64,000 nt of DNA, taken from NCBI GenBank assembly GCA_022316685.1, contig JAKJHU010000026.1, positions 2,116,001-2,180,000 of the forward strand. The letters are read 5' to 3'. The stretch is from Progne subis subis (lineage: Eukaryota; Chordata; Aves; Passeriformes; Hirundinidae). Positions within the stretch are counted from its first letter, which is position 1, and each line of letters begins with the position of its first letter. This document shows, piece after piece, positions 47,601 to 58,200 of this stretch. Made by a program: the position numbers and the translations under genes. Below the pieces are notes generated by a model. That model worked only from the letters and a program-made list of their open reading frames with translations. It did not search any database and was not told where the DNA came from.

Positions 47601-49112
47601 ATTTTCAGGGTTACTTAGAATGTAGTAGCCAAGGTGGAAGAACCAAAAGTCACATTCCCAAAGATATGTAAATCAGAATATAGGTAATATGGCTATTTGG
47701 TAGTTTTTAAAAAGGTAATATATATAACTTATAAAATGATGCAACTGTAAGGGATCTGGATAACAAAGGACAAACAGGCAACCAAGAGTTCACCATGAAA
47801 CTTAATCAAAATAAATCCAGTGTGTAAACTGTTAGCAAATCCCAATCAAGCAGGTTTTCTGAGCTTTCACAGGTTTCTGCTGTAAGAAAGAAGTCACCAT
47901 ATTGCAGAGGGGAGTGATTATAATGATTCAGTTTTTCTCTGAAGCAAATATTTTATATCTGAAGACCTATACAAAAAAAAAAAAAAAGTAGGTTTTGAAA
48001 TTTTTCTTCTAAATTATTAAGGTACAGGGATAAGGGATTTAAAATAGTATCTAGACTCAGAAGGTTTGTGTATTTTTTTTTTTTTTTAACATAGAAATTT
48101 TAGGAGGACATATACTGAAAATGAAAATAAACACGCCTCTTTCCAAAATAATAAAAAAAATACTGTTAAAAGGAAATTTTACAGTTAAGTATATTAAAGT
48201 ACCAACGGCAAAACCTCTAAAAGCTACTATTGCACTGTTGTGGAACACAATGCACTATTGATTAGCCTTATAGACACACAATGTAACACATCTGTGAATG
48301 CTATGTGCACTATGTGGAAAGACAGAATGGCCAGCACTGCTAAACTCACAGCACGCTAATGACCTATGTGGCTAATTTTAAAGGTGACTATGTAGAACTG
48401 GGCTCTATCCTGTGCCACTTCTGGATCGTATGCAATCATTAAGTATACTAAAATAATTGTATTTGTGTCATGTGGCCATGACCAAGTCAACAAGACCTGC
48501 AATTTAAATGAATCACTAGGATACCTTGTAAAATAATTCTTGCATCAAAGACTTCCACAAAAGAAAAAGCAAAACCAGGAAGCATCTACAAATATACTCC
48601 AGGGAGAATTTTAATCTACAACCTTTTTGCTCCAAATATTACAAAGCTTTTCCATCAGAAATCTCTTCAGCTTGTCTATTTTCATATGCACCCTCTTTCC
48701 CATTGCTAATCCACAGGGACTGCTCACTAACTGATGTTAGCAGTGTGTATGCAGTACTGTCGCTAACATCCTTTAACTGATCACATTTGATCATCCCTTC
48801 AATGTTGAGGCTTTGGCGCCTTTGGAATCTCTAAGATACAGAGATAGATCTTGTATTTAAATTGAAGCTGGAGAATGTAGTTATCAGCCCTAAAGAGTAG
48901 CTAACATTTCCCAATCCAAAAATCTCCTTTAAGCATCATACCTCCAGTAGTTCAAATACATTGTTTATAAGAACTAAATTATTTGTGTTCATACTGTGTA
49001 ACATTGCTTTTCAAATTCTTAAAATGTTTTCTTCCTGGCCTCATCTACCTCCATCTGACACTTCAATTTTGTGGTTTTTATTAACAGTGGATGAGTCCAA
49101 TTTGCTGTTCCT

Positions 49113-49162
<50 letters not shown>

Positions 49163-50624
49163 TTTTGTTTGTTTTGTTTTGTTTTAGGTTTGTGTGTTTT
49201 TGTTTTTTTTTTCCCCCATGGGAAGGTGTGGAATAAAAAGCTGAAAAAATATTTTATTTCACAGATTTCCCCCTTTTATTTGCAGACCAAGATGATTTTT
49301 TTGTAATATTATTGTACAAGAACTATGTTTAAATCATCAGCATTTGATGAGGCTGGATGTGCCTTTCTCAATGGACTGCATAGCAGACTGTTGGGGCCAT
49401 GTGACAGATAAGCAAACTTTCACCCCTGACTATATACTCTTTGCATACAGTGTTAAACTAAAGCCATAATTATATTTTCTTCTCTTCAACTGACATGGGA
49501 ACATTTTATCACTGTGTCCTGCTAAACAATATCAATCCAATAAATTAAGGTAGGGTTTTTTTGCTTATATTACTAGTTGAGAACAAAATTTTCTGAAAAT
49601 GAAAGCAAATTTATTCTTACAAAAATACACTGAAGTGTCCTGCAAAGAGATAGGGGAATTCATCTTGTACAACAGGTTGCTTAATTGAAAAAATGACTCA
49701 TTACTAACAAGATTTTATTTTGGAGGGCATGCGTTCATCTCTTCTATTCAGGTATAATACATCAGTCATCTTATGAAGCCTTAATAAGGAGCTGCATTGT
49801 ATTTCTTCAGTTGAGCAAACACAAATTGGTTTAATTCCAGCTTTTTTTGAAGGTGATTCCAGTATACAAATTCCTCAATACAGCAGACAGTATTAAATGT
49901 TGTCACTTTTTGCTGAACGTCCTGCTAAGACAAACAAAATATAAATTGGGGCATTTCATTGTTGAGCTCATCTGGGCAGACTCTGGTGAGCAGACTGGTA
50001 GGTCAGCCCTCACAGGAAACCCTTCCTCTGACCTGTACTACTCCTGCCCAGCTCCCTGGAGGAGAACACCAGCTACTACCACAGTCTGAGGTCATTCAAA
50101 GCGTGATCTGACAATCATGTGCTGTTAGTCCAAATTCATGACTTAGTCATAAAGATTTTTTAAAACGTCTCTTTGCATGAAAATGGAGTGTTTCAGTGCC
50201 ATGTAAATATTGTCATTGACTTGCTTTCTGTTTAGCAGAGACCATAGTGTTATTTATTAGGTGCTGTTCTCCTTTTACCAAGATGGTCCAAGGACCGGGA
50301 TCTTTCAGGTCAGGCTCTCATTTGCAACTGGTACAAACACAAAAGTGATATTTTGGTTCAGAAAAGTAAGGAAATTCCTTACTAAGCAAAAAGACCATAA
50401 AGTTCCATTTGCAGAACTTTAAACAGATCTGCTCAGCTGTTGGAAGCAATTATTTTAGAATTATTTTTCTCATGCTAAGACAACTCTTTTAGTGCTTTTT
50501 CACAGCATCAATTGATTTTCCTCCTTCACAGCCTCCTCACTGTTCAGCTGGGATATTCCTAGCTTAAGGCTTTTCAAAGTCAAACAGCTAGGAAGTGCAG
50601 AACATCTGCACCAAAAAAAAAAGA

Positions 50625-50655
<31 letters not shown>

Positions 50656-53403
50656 AAAAAAAAAAAGGGGAAAACTGCATTTTCAAGTGCCAAAGAATAT
50701 ATATTTTTTTAATTACTTTCTGTGTTACCTAACAAGATTACTTTTTCTGTGCACAACTTCATTTTGATTCTTTTCCATGGGTTTTAAGGTATTTTGTACA
50801 CTTGGTACTCTGATGCATTAATGAGAGTTCCTAAAGTCATGTGTTTCCACCACTTCAGGACCAATACTCACAGTGTTTTCTATACATTCTTGACTATCAT
50901 CAGATTCATCACAAATTGTCAATTAAAAAAAAAAAACAAAAATCTGTCTTACACCAAAACTACAGTGGACCCGATGATAAAGAATTACTGAGGGAAAATA
51001 TTTCCTTATGCCAAGTTGTTTTCAATCCTCTGCCTGTGGCCACATATTTCCTCCCCGTTCTTCATCTGTTACCATCCATGATCATGTTGCCAAAACAAAA
51101 CAGAAGATATGAATGAGTACCTGCTCTTCACAACTCTTTGCTTTTTGGCTAGCCTTACTAAGAAGTATTTGGACATCTGTTCCTTTGCTTATTTTTCATT
51201 TTCATTTGCAGTATGACTAGCAGAGTATTGACCAATGCCACATATTTAACTATGATGTAACAATATTCATGAAATACGCTTGTGACACAGTATTACATCT
51301 TTTCTCAACTAGGACATGAACTTGAGAGGAGAGAGAATGTAAGAAGTATTTGCATCTGAGAAGGGCCTACAAGGAGGGCAGTGCACTGAAACCAGTCAGG
51401 AATCAGATCTCATTCTGCACCTTCCACAAAAACACTACTGCTCTCCTTTTTCAAATGCATACAAGCTGAAGTTTTGATTCAGTATGCCTGTAAAATTACA
51501 CCATTATCTGTACGTTTACATTACAATTTCTTCCTTTGCAATTAATTGCTCCTGTATAGCTGCAATAGCTACTCCTTCTATTCCCTCTTGTTTAACTTGG
51601 ACCAAAATATTCTGACCTCCACCAAACCTCATTAGCACTTCTTTAGCAATGTTCTCCAGTTATATCCTATTTGTTATGACCAAGACAAAAACGCAAATTA
51701 ATTTGAGAGAAAAATAAAAAAGGAAGCTTTTGATTAAACTACTTTCTCAAACTTTTTTGCTCAATAGCAAAGACACAAAAGGATGAGGGATGAGCATCAG
51801 GGTCAGTTAATTTAATGGTAGCTTCAAAAATGATAAATGGGAAGAGCAGGCTCTGTTATGTTTTTTCAGGTTACTGCTTTAGAAAAGCTAATCTTTTTTC
51901 TTCCAAAACAAAAACTCCCAACATTGATAGAAAAAGACATCTTAGAGTCTTAGGCCTTCTGTTTAGCTGCCAAAGTTTGCTGCAAGCCTTTATAGAGAAA
52001 GGATTGTGAACAAAATAAATTAGTTATTATTACAAAGCTGAAAACTTTTTTTAAGGGGTCACACATATTTCCGTTTTTCTTTATTGAAAAATAAACAACT
52101 GAACAAAGTGGAGACCTCACCAAACATATTTTAAAGAACAGCAATTAAGACTTTGGTGGTTATCAGTAATGAGTCAACGTTTCCTTAAGAGAAGAAGAAA
52201 TGCTAGCTGCAACAGCAATTAATTGTAATCTATGTCACATATATATAGGACACAACCCAGATATCCCTGCAAACGGAAATGTGTAGGTGACCCCACCCCT
52301 GCAGAGACCCAATTGCCCCTGGGGATCCATTCACCCACGCTATCCAGTTCAGGGACTGTGCTTGAACGTGCTGCTCTACAACACACAACAAGAACTGTCT
52401 CCTGTCCTTCATCTCACAACACACTGACAAGCATACTGGAGAAAACATCTGCATAAATGTTCAGATTTAAGTTTAACTACAAGAAATCAAACCTAAAGCC
52501 ATAATGAAATGCTCAATTCTGATACCTGTAGTTGCTTAATTTCTTAGATTCGCCTCTGTATTCTGGAATTTTGTTCACTAACTTCTAAAAAAAAAAAGGC
52601 ATCTATCATCTATTTCTACATACATGACAAAGACTCTTTTTACAACATCAAATATTTCATTAACACCATTTTAGAGCCAGCATTTTGATTAGCATCAAGA
52701 CTATGGAAAAACCATGTGGACATTATGAAATCTAAATTATTAATTCTTATTCTAAATTCTTACTTAATTCTGTCATAGCCAAACATCAATAACATCTACT
52801 TTTCAAATACCCTTTTTAAAAACTATTTGGCTAAATTTAATTACAGCATCTATTTCAAAGGAATGTGCTGGATCATAATTGCAGAAACAGTATTTGTGAA
52901 ATTGTTATCAAGTTTTGGATCCAATTACTTATTTTTTTTTTTTTTTGTCCTGACTGTTGGTTTTATCAGCTAATTAAAATAAAAGCTGAACTTCAGAAAG
53001 ACAGGCATACCTCAAAGGGACACAGTGCCCTATCTCACAGAAATGAGTTATTGTTCTGTCAGTAGCATGGCTTCAGCTAAACTATTTCCATGCCAGACAT
53101 ACTGAGGCTTTGAAGGAAAAAGTGACCAGGTAGAAACCACACAGTATTTTCACCCCTTCCATTTACCCTCTCTCAGACATTAAGACTCACACTTCCCTCC
53201 TGAGAAGGTTAGCATTAGAGGCAAAGCCCTCAAGAAGCAGAAGATCGATTACAACGCAGAGAAAGCTGATCTCAGGCTGAGCACTCAGGAGCACACACAG
53301 ATTAATTACACGAAGCCTCAGTCCTTGCCGCACTGCACGGGAGGGCCAGCACCAGCAAAGTACAGTACCTTTCATCTTGTCCCAGATCCTCACTGTCTGG
53401 CAT
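32136..53403 (-). CDS. RETREG1: RETREG1 (FAM134B) short isoform, seven coding exons
   Basis: Exons run 53403-53369, 42669-42543, 40677-40593, 39400-39263, 37557-37493, 36319-36193 and 32648-32136, all with GT/AG borders and consistent phases. The product would be about 362 residues (human short isoform about 356). RETREG1 is an ER-phagy receptor: a reticulon-type hairpin bends ER membrane and a C-terminal LC3-interacting region binds LC3/GABARAP. Visible here are the alternative N-terminus [11 protein letters not shown], a hydrophobic hairpin at about 55-97 ([29 protein letters not shown]), the amphipathic [18 protein letters not shown], conserved [40 protein letters not shown], and the motif DDFELL at about 318-323. 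The final exon has a one-base frame break (32299), so a literal reading stops after residue 309, before that motif. Long-isoform exons are not in the window. Confidence 0.94.
32294..32303 (-). other. RETREG1: one-base frame break in RETREG1 before the LIR
   Basis: On the gene strand the reading is CCC AGT TTG AGC TGA GGA GAC, a stop at 32298-32296. Treating the C at 32299 as extra gives [18 protein letters not shown], continuous with the family C-terminus. As written, the protein would lose its last 53 residues, including the LC3-interacting motif. The remaining downstream frame is intact. Confidence 0.87.
33121..33768 (+). mobile_element. solo LTR, ERVK-like, 6-bp target duplication
   Basis: The element opens TGTTGGAG and closes CCCCGACA, flanked by perfect 6-bp direct repeats TAAAGC at 33115-33120 and 33769-33774. 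The length is 648 bp. TATAAAAG near 33539 and AATAAA near 33640 fit a U3-R-U5 layout in plus orientation. A 6-bp duplication fits class II (ERVK-type) insertion; the class is inference. It sits in the last RETREG1 intron, antisense to the gene. No internal retroviral genes remain. Confidence 0.88.
34330..35475 (+). mobile_element. CR1 LINE, 5'-truncated, decayed, antisense in RETREG1 intron
   Basis: The plus strand shows CR1 reverse-transcriptase fragments in shifting frames: [56 protein letters not shown], then the C-terminal PREV-like region near 35300. The element ends at about 35470 with GAGGTTCTGTGATCATACAA, a decayed CR1 tail. Many stops and frameshifts make it inactive. Confidence 0.88.
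36193..36319 (-). CDS. RETREG1: RETREG1 cytosolic-tail exon
   Basis: The acceptor CTGTGTAG precedes GTTAGTCCTGC. The exon encodes [40 protein letters not shown] and SD. It is Ser/Thr/acidic-rich and almost identical to the human tail. The donor is G/GTATGT, phase 1. Confidence 0.94.
37493..37557 (-). CDS. RETREG1: RETREG1 65-base exon
   Basis: The acceptor TTTCTTTCAG precedes AAACAGCAAAAAC. The exon encodes [20 protein letters not shown] then PK; the DDSELDxSALCPK part is conserved in relatives. The donor is AAG/GTGACT, phase 0. Confidence 0.9.
39263..39400 (-). CDS. RETREG1: RETREG1 exon, end of hairpin and amphipathic helix
   Basis: The acceptor TTATCACAG precedes TGTTGTGTGCC. The exon encodes [18 protein letters not shown], then [18 protein letters not shown] and KKERS. 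The second part matches the conserved amphipathic region after the reticulon hairpin. The donor is G/GTGAGT, phase 1. Confidence 0.93.
39800..40475 (-). mobile_element. CR1 LINE fragment in RETREG1 intron
   Basis: The minus strand encodes [40 protein letters not shown] and CKVLLMG, typical of the CR1 reverse-transcriptase C-terminal region. The 3' part (39800-39960) keeps the usual CR1 signature, but the final tail is missing. It ends about 120 bases from a RETREG1 exon (40593). Confidence 0.88.
40593..40677 (-). CDS. RETREG1: RETREG1 exon, first half of membrane hairpin
   Basis: The acceptor TTTGCCAG precedes TTTTGCCTATTAG. The exon encodes [18 protein letters not shown] then [10 protein letters not shown], a strongly hydrophobic segment with the conserved GSYxPG turn. 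The donor is T/GTAAGT, phase 1. Confidence 0.93.
42543..42669 (-). CDS. RETREG1: RETREG1 exon shared by both isoforms
   Basis: The acceptor TTTTACTCAG precedes CTGGAAAGTCAC. The exon encodes (S)[17 protein letters not shown] and [18 protein letters not shown], the linker before the second membrane hairpin of the reticulon homology domain. The donor is AAG/GTAAGC, phase 0. Confidence 0.93.
43298..43329 (+). repeat. interrupted poly(C) tract
   Basis: Runs of 7, 12 and 9 C separated by AAT and a single G. It is prone to i-motif formation (the complement to G-quadruplex) and to sequencing error. Confidence 0.9.
44011..44981 (+). repeat. GC-rich minisatellite, 23-25-bp unit, about 41 copies
   Basis: Each unit has the core GACACTGCCACACTG followed by a variable 8-10-base tail: CCCACAGG, CCTGTGGA, CCCGAGGG, CCCGCGGG or CCTGGAGGGG. 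A few units have GTCACACTG in place of GCCACACTG. Because 23 is not a multiple of 3 and the unit has no stop codon in any frame, long open frames (about 190-335 codons) appear on both strands with His/Thr/Cys-rich or Gly/Ser/Val-rich repeats. These are not genes. The array lies inside the 10.7-kb RETREG1 intron, flanked by GC-rich single-copy DNA. Confidence 0.95.
49114..49161 (+). repeat. poly(T) tract, 48 bases, in RETREG1 intron
   Basis: 48 uninterrupted T followed by TG/TTTTG repeats. No LINE or SINE body is recognisable next to it. Confidence 0.93.
50613..50666 (+). repeat. A-rich tract with regularly spaced G
   Basis: A10-G-A13-G-A12-G-A16, the G residues spaced 13-14 bases apart. This suggests expansion of an A12-13-G unit. 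Confidence 0.9.
53369..53403 (-). CDS. RETREG1: RETREG1 alternative first coding exon (short isoform)
   Basis: Thirty-five coding bases: ATG CCA GAC AGT GAG GAT CTG GGA CAA GAT GAA AG, then the donor GTACTG. This gives [11 protein letters not shown] plus two bases of a Ser codon completed by the next exon. It matches the human short-isoform opening (MPEGEDFGPGK) in length, acidity and phase. The exon is too small to be found by open-frame search. Confidence 0.88.
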
Positions 53404-53404
53404 T

Positions 53405-53660
53405 TCAGGTGTAAAAGGGAATTCTCAGTCTCCCTCTACCAATCTAGATAATCCAGACAATGATCTTCGAGTCTGTTTTGTGTTCTGGGAGCCACCAGCC
53501 AGGCACCTGTGCTGCTCACTGCCCGGAAGAATGCTCCTTGCTCAGAGGGCAAATGTTTACAAGACATCCTAAGTGCGGCTGGTCTTGAATGAAGTTCAGA
53601 GCGGTCGGCTTTGATTGGCCGTGGCTATAAATAAACAAGTCGTGACTCACCTCACACACT
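53405..53660 (-). promoter_or_regulatory. RETREG1: RETREG1 short-isoform 5' UTR and promoter candidate
   Basis: This stretch lies directly upstream of the short-isoform ATG. On the gene strand, in order toward the start, are an AP-1 site (TGAGTCA, 53649-53643), a forkhead-like TGTTTAT (about 53637), CCAAT (CCAATC, 53618-53613) and another forkhead-like TGTAAACA (about 53555). In mammals the short isoform is driven by its own internal promoter; the same layout is inferred here. TATAAATA at 53626-53633 reads on the plus strand and could drive a divergent transcript. Confidence 0.55.
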
Positions 53661-54919
53661 ATGACAGGGTGTTTAGTAGCAAGCACAGTCAAAAGCCAGT
53701 CAGTTTGTTTTCCTTCTGGTCATGTGAGGGAAAACCACCACCCCCATAGTACTTTTATTTTTCTGCTTCTACTGGAAATCTTCCTCAATATCTCCCATTT
53801 TTCTCAAGGTAAAAGCAGCAACAGAAATGATGAGAAGCTAAATCACTCAAACTTTAATAAGTGACAGCCTTGAAAATATGAGAGCGAATAGTTTAATCTT
53901 AAAACTATAAGCTATAAAAAAATCCTTTTTTTCCTCCTGGCAAAGCGCCAGTCACAAGCTGTAAGAAGCCAAATGATTCTCCAATTTCTAAATTCACAGA
54001 TGAAAAAAACCCACAAGAACTTAGTAATTCTTTTAAATAAGGAATAGGAAGACAAGTTTTCAATAATGATTAATTGCATTGCTTACAAGTTCTGATTTCA
54101 AGCTCATCTGCCACAACTAATCTTAGATAGGAATACCAGAACACTGTGCTGAAAGAGTTCTCAAAACCTAAAGTATGCGGGCAGGAGGAGGCCTTCTGCC
54201 AAAATACTTTGTTTCTGTGACAGTGAATTGAATATGGATTTCCTCCTATGGCTTTTCCTCCTATTGCTGCATGCATGACAAGGATTCTGTCACTCCAGCT
54301 ACACCAGCTATGTCTCTATTAATTTTCAACACCACTGCAACCTTATCTGTGCTGGTGAAGCTTTGTCACACAGTCCAAGACGCCAAGGATCCCGTATGTC
54401 TGTTGCTCAGCACATGGCTCAGCACTGCTCCTTCACACAGCTTCCTTCCTTCATTGAACAGGCTGACCTGTTCTTCTTAATATGCTTTCAAATCCACATT
54501 ACATCCAGAGATCTTCACACAAGAAATCTCTTTTTCTGGGAAGAAATCCAGCAAGATTTACACCTGCCTGTCCTGCATGAGACAGTAAGAATTGTCTGGG
54601 AGACGTCACGTGTTTAAAAAAAAAAGCAAAGCTGGAAAAAAGGTATGTCATGTATCTTTGATTTGCTAAGCTATAGATGGTGCACTGTAACTAATACATA
54701 GTTTCTGGAAAGCTGCTTAACGTTTAGAATGACCCTCTCTACCTTTTCTTCTTTTCTGATATAAATTTCTTCAAAAGGACTAGTAAGATCTAAAAAAACA
54801 GGAGTGAAGTTCTCTGACTAAATTATGCAATGCAACAGATAAATAAGCGTTTATAAATATCCTGCCTACAACTGAGACTTTCCATGGTCACCAATACCTG
54901 CATATTCCAATGTAATAAT

Positions 54920-55246
54920 CTTTCCTTTCCTTTCCTTTCCTTTCCTTTCCTTTCCTTTCCTTTCCTTTCCTTTCCTTTCCTTTCCTTTCCTTTCCTTTCC
55001 TTTCCTTTCCTTTCCTTTCCTTTCCTTTCCTTTCCTTTCCTTTCCTTTCCCTTCCTTTCCCTTCCTTTCCTTTCCTTTCCTTTCCTTTCCTTTCCTTTCC
55101 TTTCCTTTCCTTTCCTTTCCTTTCCTTTCCTTTCCTTTCCTTTCCTTTCCTTTCCTTTCCTTTCCTTTCCTTTCCTTTCCTTTCCTTTCCTTTCCTTTCC
55201 TTTCCTTTCCTTTCCTTTCCTTTCCTTTCCTTTCCTTTCCTTTCCT
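54920..55246 (+). repeat. (TTTCC)n pentanucleotide array, about 65 copies
   Basis: A 327-base array, near perfect. The only interruptions seen are two T-to-C changes at 55051 and 55061. On the RETREG1 strand it is (GGAAA)n, pure purine. It lies about 1.5 kb upstream of the short-isoform start. The open frames across it (FLSFP and KERKG repeats) are artefacts. Confidence 0.97.
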
Positions 55247-58200
55247 GATGAAATAATTAAGAGGTGAATTTCTTCAAGCTTACCCTGAAACAACAGAGCT
55301 GCTAAATTCAAAAATCTTAATGAAACGATTCTGTGTAACAGTTTCATCTTAAGATCAAAGTCGTGATGTCTTCTAATTGGGAAATGAAGCCATGGAAATA
55401 ACTGATATCTGCAAACATGTAGGAGAATCATTCAAAATTGAAACATAGCATTAAAAAAAGAAAGCAAATAAAACTAGAACGCCTTGTGCAACTTAGGCTG
55501 CTTTAGTTTCCATGCACTGCAATATACTCTTACACAACCTCACATATTTACTATGTTAATTGCCTTTTTACAAAATATTCCATTTTAATGCATTTGAAGA
55601 TCACACTGAGAAGCTGAAAAGCTTTCAGTATCATGTGTATCCCGGTATTTCAGACTTGGAAATTGATGTACTCCAAATTCTTCAAGTGCAACTTTGGACT
55701 CTTATTTCTTGGTCACACTCTGCACACAGAGCTTATGGCTACAGCAGAAAAACTGTTTATTTTTACAATTCCTTACAGCTCCTCCCAGCCCTCACCGAGG
55801 CAAGGAGGATAATATCACCTTTACTTATTCATAAGGAAGATCTGGAAAGATTAGGTTCAAAACTGTCTACTAAATGAGCACCTATCTAAAATGTCAAGGA
55901 CCCGTTTGCTCGGAATTTATAAAACACTTCAATACTCAAAGACTAGTTTCTACTGGTATCACTGCTCATCACTTTTGAAAATCATACTTGAGAAGAGCAT
56001 GAGCGCATAATTAGTGGAACTGCAATCACACTGAATTATTTTGCTTGGCATCACAAAGAAGCCTATCTAGAAAAATAATCTCATTTTTTTAATCATTCTT
56101 AATTCTTCTCCACCCAAGAGAATAAGAATTTCCATTGGCCCATCTGGAGGTTTCCAGCAGATCAGGTTCCAGATTATTTCATAGCAGCAAGAGGTGGAAT
56201 GACCTCTCCAAGAACACTTGGGTGAAACAGCAGCAGGTGAATAAAAGTACTGTACTGAATCAGGCCAAAGGGCTTTGGCATCTTCTTCTGTCCAAAAGGA
56301 ACAGCCAAGGAAAAAAATACATTTCTGCCTTCTACAGATAGTCTTCCAAATGCCAGCTTGTGCAGATTTGAGCCAGCAGTGATGTCTATTTTTTTAGCTC
56401 TGAGTGGATTTCCACCCTATGATAACACCTATAACATCTTGTGGCAAGGGCATCTGCAGCTTAACTGCATACTGTTTGGGAACAAAAAACCAGCCAACCC
56501 CCACCCAATATTGTTTGCTCTGATCTAGCCACTTCAACTGGTTTCCATGAAGTCTTATACTGGAACAGGCAGATGACAGTTAACTCTCTTTAGCTTTTCA
56601 CAGTGATTTATTGTTTTTGCAGACCATTATAGTTTGGGCTTTTTTTTTGATAGGACTGCAACATTGAAAGATGAAGCTTTTAGAACCATTTTTTATCATT
56701 GCTAAAAATTAGTTTTATGCTTTTCCAATATGGAATACTCAAAGTGACTAGAAATGACAGAATGAGAAAAGTAAGTATTTTCCTACGCATGTTATTTTTC
56801 AAGGAGATTCTTATTTCCTTGCTTAGTTGCAGCTAAGCACTACATTAACTGCACTGGACTTGAGTCACTTTTCTCTGTCCTTCTCAGTTCCTTCTTGCCA
56901 CTTTTGAGGCCTCAATTAAAACGACTAACCTGTGCTTCTCTGAGCAACTTCTTTGTCTGAGCTGCTACATTCCAGCCTTACTGTGTCCTTCACTTCTTGC
57001 AGCGTTTTCTGAAATTTTCCCTCCCCTTAGCTCTGTTGGTTCTTCAACAGAAAGAACAACTCCTTCCACCTTCCACTAAATTCCTTCCCTTTGTGCTATT
57101 ACTTCTGAAAGGAACATGGAAGTCCTTGGTTTTGTAATCAAGAGGAAGAAGATTCTATCTACAATGTCCTCCTCTTGGTCAGCTCATCCAGCTTTAAAAG
57201 TCTTGTTCTGCTCACCTGTATCATACGTGTAAGCTCTTGCATGTACTCAAATATCCTCAATATTCTTTTGCACATTCTTCCTGTGTTTACCATAACCAAT
57301 TTAAGGTAGGAGAGACCAGTTATTCCCTGTGAGAGTATACTATTATTTACACATTTTGACCACTTTTCTAAGTTGTTCCTCATGATCCGCTGGCTGTCAT
57401 TACCAGATTTTTAGACAGAGCTCTCCAGAGTACCTGATCTTTATTTTATTTATTCAGATAACTTTAAGAATAAATGATTCTTACCTCTTCTCTCCATTAT
57501 CCTGTTTTCAGATAAGCTGACCTCTTCTAGATCTGAGAACTTCCTTGAGAGCTGTTGAGTAACAGCTCTTTACTGTCAGGTATGAAGACACCCCAAAAGA
57601 TGTGTTGGCATGCAGATCAGATGCCAGTCTGACATATTGCTTGATCAGGGAATCTCAGTTTTGCTCTTGCTGAGTACAGACTTGGAAGGAACATGTATCA
57701 TAATTATCAAGTAAATGGCCTTTTCCCCAAATGGTATGGACATCTATGTAAAAATTTCCTTTTATAGGCAGGCACCAAAGACTGCAGAAGTCTTCAGCAA
57801 AAGAAGGGAAATCAAAGCTATGCTCTTTCCAGAGACAAGGAAGCAGCCTCACTGAAAAGCTAAAAGGTTTGGAAATAGTGTCACATACACTGTTTTACAC
57901 ACTCAGATACTGACAATGCTCAAGGGTTTTAGGAGGTAGGTGTTGTGTATCACCCAGGCTGCAACCTTTCAAAGACTTTAATTAATCAGGCTGTGGTACG
58001 CTTTAGCTGGACAACCAGCTCCAGAACTACTCACAACCACTGCTGCCTTTGATGTTTCTCCTCACCTAAAAGCAAACACAGTGCTTTCAATGTATAACTC
58101 TGTTCTAATTATTCAGCTATGAATGAGTCTCACTTCCAATAGTGTGACTGAAAAAATAATGAACTCCCTACTGTTCACTCCCTACACTTAAAGACACCCT

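Larger units (their letters stand above)
42670..53368 (-). other. RETREG1: RETREG1 10.7-kb intron with minisatellite
   Basis: The first intron of the short isoform. It carries the C tract at 43298, the minisatellite at 44011-44981, a 48-base T tract and a composite A tract. I find no additional exon and no transposon body in the remaining sequence. Confidence 0.7.

Noticed and set aside
54823..55431. Open frames encoding FLSFP and KERKG repeats
   Set aside because: Direct translation of the (TTTCC)n array; not a gene.
57159..57383. Possible RETREG1 long-isoform exon (frame with VMVNTGRMCKRILRIF)
   Set aside because: Only weak, gapped resemblance to the region before the shared exon, with no convincing acceptor/donor pair in the required phase.
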